DNA from: Chryseobacterium sp. JV274
Lineage (GTDB): Bacteria > Bacteroidota > Bacteroidia > Flavobacteriales > Weeksellaceae
Assembly (NCBI RefSeq): GCF_903969135.1
Contig: NZ_LR824569.1
Coordinates: 1,116,001-1,180,000, forward strand
Length of the DNA: 64,000 nt
Direction: 5' to 3'
Part shown: piece after piece, positions 61,151 through 64,000 of the stretch
Layout: every line of letters begins with the position of its first letter
Position numbering within the stretch: position 1 is the stretch's first letter
Notes under the pieces: model-generated
What the model was told of the DNA's origin: nothing
The model's input: only the letters and a program-made list of their open reading frames with translations
Database searches by the model: none
Translations under genes and position numbers: made by a program

Positions 61151-61214
61151 CGAATCTTCGATTTCACTCAGCTAAGTCTACATTTTTTTATTTTATCGAT
61201 AAGCCAATTGCCAA

Positions 61215-62222
61215 CTATCTTTTTATTCTTCCTCCTGAATCTCCATTCATGACTTCCAGAATATCTTCTGCGCTGCTGTAATTGATATCCCCTAAAATGG
61301 TGTGCTTTATCGCACACGCTGCATTAGCGAATTTTAATGCTTTTTCGTCATCGAAATTGATTAACCCATAGATCAAACCTGCTGCAAAAGCATCGCCTGT
61401 CCCGATTCGATCGACTACAGGATTAACTTCCAACAATTCAGTTTCAAAATAGTTATCACCAACTAAAGCTCTTCCCTGTGTCTGCTGAGAACTTGCTGTA
61501 ACGCCAATTCTTATTTTGTCGAAAATTTTATGAATAGAAGGACATTGCTGTTTTAATTCTTTACAAGCTTCAGTGAACCCTTCTTTATCTGATGAAAACT
61601 GAGTTCCTAGAATTTCATTAATTTCATTCACTCCCCCTATAAAAATCGTTGAATAAGAAACCAGCTCTTTCAAAACTTCGTTTCCTTTTTTGCCGTATTT
61701 CCAAAGGTTTGAGCGGTATGCAGGATCGGTTGTAACCTCTATTCCCAATTCACGGGCTGTTTGTAAACCTTCTTTAAGGCTTTCATAAGCTGCTTCGGAA
61801 ATTCCGGGGCTGATACCTGTCCAGTGGAAATATTGGCAGCCTTCAAGGGCTTTTTTCCAGTCAATATTTTCAGGCTTAATATTGGCAAAAGAGCCGTTCA
61901 ATCTGTTATAGGCAATTCTACTGGCGCGAACTGATGACCCTACTTCTAAAAAGTACAAACCTAAAGGATAATCATTTTTGCTGATGAAGGAGGTATCTAT
62001 TCCAAAACTCTTAATGAAGGAAACCGCCGATTCTCCTACAAAATCATCAGAAACGCTGCTGACATGCCTGACGTCACAACCCATTGTTGCCAATGAAGAT
62101 GCTACATTAAGCTCTGTTCCACCGAAAAAAAATTCCATTTCGTGACTTTGCTTCATGGTTCTGTTTCCGGGTGGCGAAAGTCGCATGATGACTTCTCCGA
62201 ATGTGACTATTTTGCTGCTCAT
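61215..62222 (-). CDS. kdgK: 2-dehydro-3-deoxygluconokinase
   Basis: A 335-residue PfkB-family kinase phosphorylating 2-keto-3-deoxygluconate, the product of UxaA. GEVIMRLSPPGNRTM at the N-terminus, FFGGTELNVASSLATMG, the glycine-rich YNRLNGSFANIKP and DRIGTGDAFAAGLIYGL (C-terminal PfkB signature with catalytic Asp) are clear. Its product feeds KdgA. It starts about 230 bases after the uxaC stop. Confidence 0.96.
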   Translation of the reverse strand: MSSKIVTFGEVIMRLSPPGNRTMKQSHEMEFFFGGTELNVASSLATMGCDVRHVSSVSDDFVGESAVSFIKSFGIDTSFISKNDYPLGLYFLEVGSSVRASRIAYNRLNGSFANIKPENIDWKKALEGCQYFHWTGISPGISEAAYESLKEGLQTARELGIEVTTDPAYRSNLWKYGKKGNEVLKELVSYSTIFIGGVNEINEILGTQFSSDKEGFTEACKELKQQCPSIHKIFDKIRIGVTASSQQTQGRALVGDNYFETELLEVNPVVDRIGTGDAFAAGLIYGLINFDDEKALKFANAACAIKHTILGDINYSSAEDILEVMNGDSGGRIKR

Positions 62223-62260
62223 AGTTTTAATTAACCTTTAAGGTAAATTTTCTTTTATTT

Positions 62261-62387
62261 TTTTAACCATTAAGATTTATTGAAGGAGTTTAGAAAAGTT
62301 AAGTTTGGCTTTGCCTTAAGATTATTTCAATCAATTTGATTTTTCTTAATTCAACTTAACCTCTTAAATTTCCTTAATGGTTTAAAA
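62261..62387. repeat. Interrupted inverted repeat between uxaC and kdgK
   Basis: TTTTAACCATTAAG at 62261-62274 is matched by CTTAATGGTTTAAAA at 62373-62387, with a nested pair GTTAAG (62298-62303) and CTTAAC (62355-62360). The whole can fold into a long AT-rich hairpin in the operon's intergenic space. Confidence 0.55.
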
Positions 62388-62456
62388 CTTTATTTTTATC
62401 TCTCGCAGATTTCGCATCAGCTCAATCTGCTAGAGTTTTTTTATTTAATTTGAAAT

Positions 62457-63854
62457 TTAAAAATCAAAATAATTTTTAGCATTATGATAACAAATATCTG
62501 AAATGGTCTTCCCTATCAGATCGATATCATCAGGTAATTCACCATTTTTCATTTCTTCTCCGAAAAGGTTGCACAGTACTCTTCTGAAATATTCGTGTCT
62601 AGGGAAAGAAAGGAAACTTCTGGAATCCGTCAGCATCCCAACGAAACAGCTGATCAGTCCCATGTTTGAAAGGGCATTCATCTGCTTGATCATTCCGTCT
62701 TTTTGGTCCAGGAACCACCATCCTGATCCGAACTGTACTTTTCCTTTGATGCTGCCATCATTGAAATTTCCGATCATTGTCGCGAAAATCTCGTTGTCGG
62801 CAGGATTTAAATTATATAAAATGGTTTTTGTTAATTTATCTTTCCCGTCTAATGTATTCAGTAATTTAGACAGGGTTTCAGCCTGAACGAAGTCACCTAT
62901 AGAGTCCCAGCCTGTATCTGGGCCAAGAATTCTGTGCATTCTTTCATTATTATTTCTCAATGCTCCAAGATGGAACTGCTGAACCCAGCCGTATTTGTGG
63001 TACGCTTCTCCTAAAAATAATAAAATGGCAGTTTTGAATTGATTCACCTGTCTTTCAGCAATTACTTTTCCTGAAATTTTATCATTAAAAATTTCGCTTA
63101 CTTCCGCTTCTGTGAATTCTTCGAAAGAAATATTATTCAATCCGTGGTCGCATAATCTGCAGCCATTTTCGTGGAAATATTCAATTCTTTTGATTAAAGC
63201 ATCGCACAATGTTTGATAGGAATTAATTTCAATTCCGGCAGATTCGCCTAATTTTGAAATATAATCTGCAAAGTTGTGATTTTCGATTAAAATTGCTTTA
63301 TCAGGACGGAAAGCTGTGCTTACTTTAATGTTAAAATCGCTTTTTGCCAGATCCTGGTGATAATTCAATACATCTGTAGGATCTTCCGTGGTGCACAGAG
63401 ATTCTACATTCATCATTTTTAATAAGCCTCTTGTTGATTTTTCAGGAGTATGAAGCTGGGATGAGATATTATCGTAAATGTCAGATGCGTTGTCTGCATT
63501 TAATAATTCATCAATTCCGAAATATCTTTTTAATTCCAGATGTGTCCAGTGATACAAAGGATTTCTCAATGTATAAGGAACTGTTTTGGCCCAGGCCTCA
63601 AATTTTTCTTTATCTGAAGCGTCTCCCGTGATGAATTTTTCATTCACACCCATGGTACGCATGGCTCTCCATTTGTAATGGTCACCAGCAATCCAAACCT
63701 TTGAGATATTTTCGAAAACAGTGTCTTCTGCAATATCTTTAGGAATCAAATGATTATGGTAATCAATGATAGGTTGTTTTTCAGCGTATTTGAAGTATAA
63801 TTCTTCAGCGTATTTATTTTGTAATAAAAAGTTATCTGTAATAAAAGGTTTCAT
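62457..63854 (-). CDS. uxaC: Glucuronate/galacturonate isomerase
   Basis: A 465-residue uronate isomerase of the amidohydrolase fold, converting D-galacturonate to D-tagaturonate and D-glucuronate to D-fructuronate. PIIDYHNHLIPKDIAEDTVFE (metal-site HxH), AGDHYKWRAMRTMGV, TLRNPLYHWTHLELKRYFGI, QFHLGALRNNNERMH and SWRLSF-like stretch SRSFLSFPRHEYFRR match UxaC. It starts the uronate branch. Gene order uxaC-kdgK-kdgA-exuT-uxaB-uxaA on the minus strand covers galacturonate to pyruvate. Confidence 0.97.
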   Translation of the reverse strand: MKPFITDNFLLQNKYAEELYFKYAEKQPIIDYHNHLIPKDIAEDTVFENISKVWIAGDHYKWRAMRTMGVNEKFITGDASDKEKFEAWAKTVPYTLRNPLYHWTHLELKRYFGIDELLNADNASDIYDNISSQLHTPEKSTRGLLKMMNVESLCTTEDPTDVLNYHQDLAKSDFNIKVSTAFRPDKAILIENHNFADYISKLGESAGIEINSYQTLCDALIKRIEYFHENGCRLCDHGLNNISFEEFTEAEVSEIFNDKISGKVIAERQVNQFKTAILLFLGEAYHKYGWVQQFHLGALRNNNERMHRILGPDTGWDSIGDFVQAETLSKLLNTLDGKDKLTKTILYNLNPADNEIFATMIGNFNDGSIKGKVQFGSGWWFLDQKDGMIKQMNALSNMGLISCFVGMLTDSRSFLSFPRHEYFRRVLCNLFGEEMKNGELPDDIDLIGKTISDICYHNAKNYFDF

Positions 63855-63872
63855 TCTAGTCTGATTCTGTTG

Positions 63873-64000
63873 TTACTCATTAGCAGGTTTCCCGATGGTT
63901 GCCAAAATCCCTCCATCCACATAAATAATCTGTCCGTTGATGAATCTGCTTGCGTCAGAAGCTAAGAAAATAGCTGTTCCTGCAAGATCTTCCGGATTTC
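63873..64000 (-). CDS. SDR C-terminus, KduD/gluconate 5-dehydrogenase-like (partial)
   Basis: The last 42 codons of a short-chain dehydrogenase: NPEDLAGTAIFLASDASRF then NGQIIYVDGGILATIGKPA and a stop at 63873. This is the classical SDR C-terminal segment with V-DGG. In a pectin locus upstream of uxaC the likeliest product is KduD (2-deoxy-D-gluconate/5-keto-4-deoxyuronate reductase), handling unsaturated uronates from lyase products. The body of the gene lies beyond the right edge. Confidence 0.85.
   Translation of the reverse strand, partial: NPEDLAGTAIFLASDASRFINGQIIYVDGGILATIGKPANE

Noticed and set aside
61155..61185. Possible separate terminator after the fourth intergenic repeat (TCGAATCTTCGA stretch)
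   Set aside because: The inverted repeat is short and lies inside the operon between kdgK and kdgA, where termination would cut off four downstream genes.
1..64000. CRISPR arrays, complete insertion sequences or rRNA genes
   Set aside because: No regularly spaced repeats, transposase genes or rRNA-like stretches were seen.

Overview
The window looks like the chromosome of a flavobacterium of the Chryseobacterium type (Bacteroidota). DNA is AT-rich, there is a SusC/SusD pair, outer-membrane and periplasmic sugar enzymes carry signal peptides, promoters of the TAnnTTTG type occur, and housekeeping genes (recF, mtgA, a DUF721 gene) have a flavobacterial look. The genus is inferred from protein character, not from a marker gene.

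Layout. 1-9.7 kb is housekeeping: a partial alpha-2-macroglobulin-family gene, a UbiA-like membrane protein, recF, a DUF721 protein, a multi-pass 'SpecificRecomb' family protein, mtgA, a metal-chelate-binding lipoprotein and tRNA-Arg(ACG). 9.7-16 kb, immediately after the tRNA, is an accessory stretch: an ATP-grasp-like gene, an NmrA-type reductase, a bestrophin, an orphan frameshifted sdhC, an HxlR regulator divergent from an SDR gene, and at least three decayed coding remnants.

16 kb to the right edge is a pectin/rhamnogalacturonan utilisation superlocus. 16.0-24.4 kb: GH28, a very large DUF4450-like protein, a six-hairpin glycosidase and a Tat-exported beta-propeller glycosidase. 24.6-32.8 kb: a GntR/periplasmic-binding-fold regulator, a small secreted NTF2-fold protein, and the L-rhamnose pathway (rhaI, kinase, fused aldolase/dehydrogenase, FMN lactate dehydrogenase). 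33-48.5 kb: SusD, SusC, rhamnose permease, GH105, rhamnogalacturonan lyase, GH106 rhamnosidase, SGNH acetylesterase and a second GH28, all on the minus strand. 49-54.8 kb: xylB-xylA-xylose symporter and a LacI-family regulator. 55.5-64 kb: galacturonate catabolism (uxaA, uxaB, exuT, kdgA, kdgK, uxaC and the tail of an SDR).

Taken together the genes describe a route from polymer to central metabolism: outer-membrane capture (SusCD), backbone cleavage (PL11, GH28), deacetylation (SGNH), trimming (GH106, GH105), import (RhaT, ExuT, xylose symporter) and catabolism of rhamnose, xylose and galacturonate. Two operator systems can be read in the DNA. A TGCAATCGATTGCA palindrome (five copies from 25.7 to 50.5 kb) links the secreted NTF2-fold gene, rhaT, the lyase, GH28 and the xylose operon, and probably belongs to the LacI regulator. 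A GTATAC-centred palindrome lies before the GntR gene and before the rhamnose kinase operon. A family of short intergenic repeats fills most gaps in the rhamnose and galacturonate operons.
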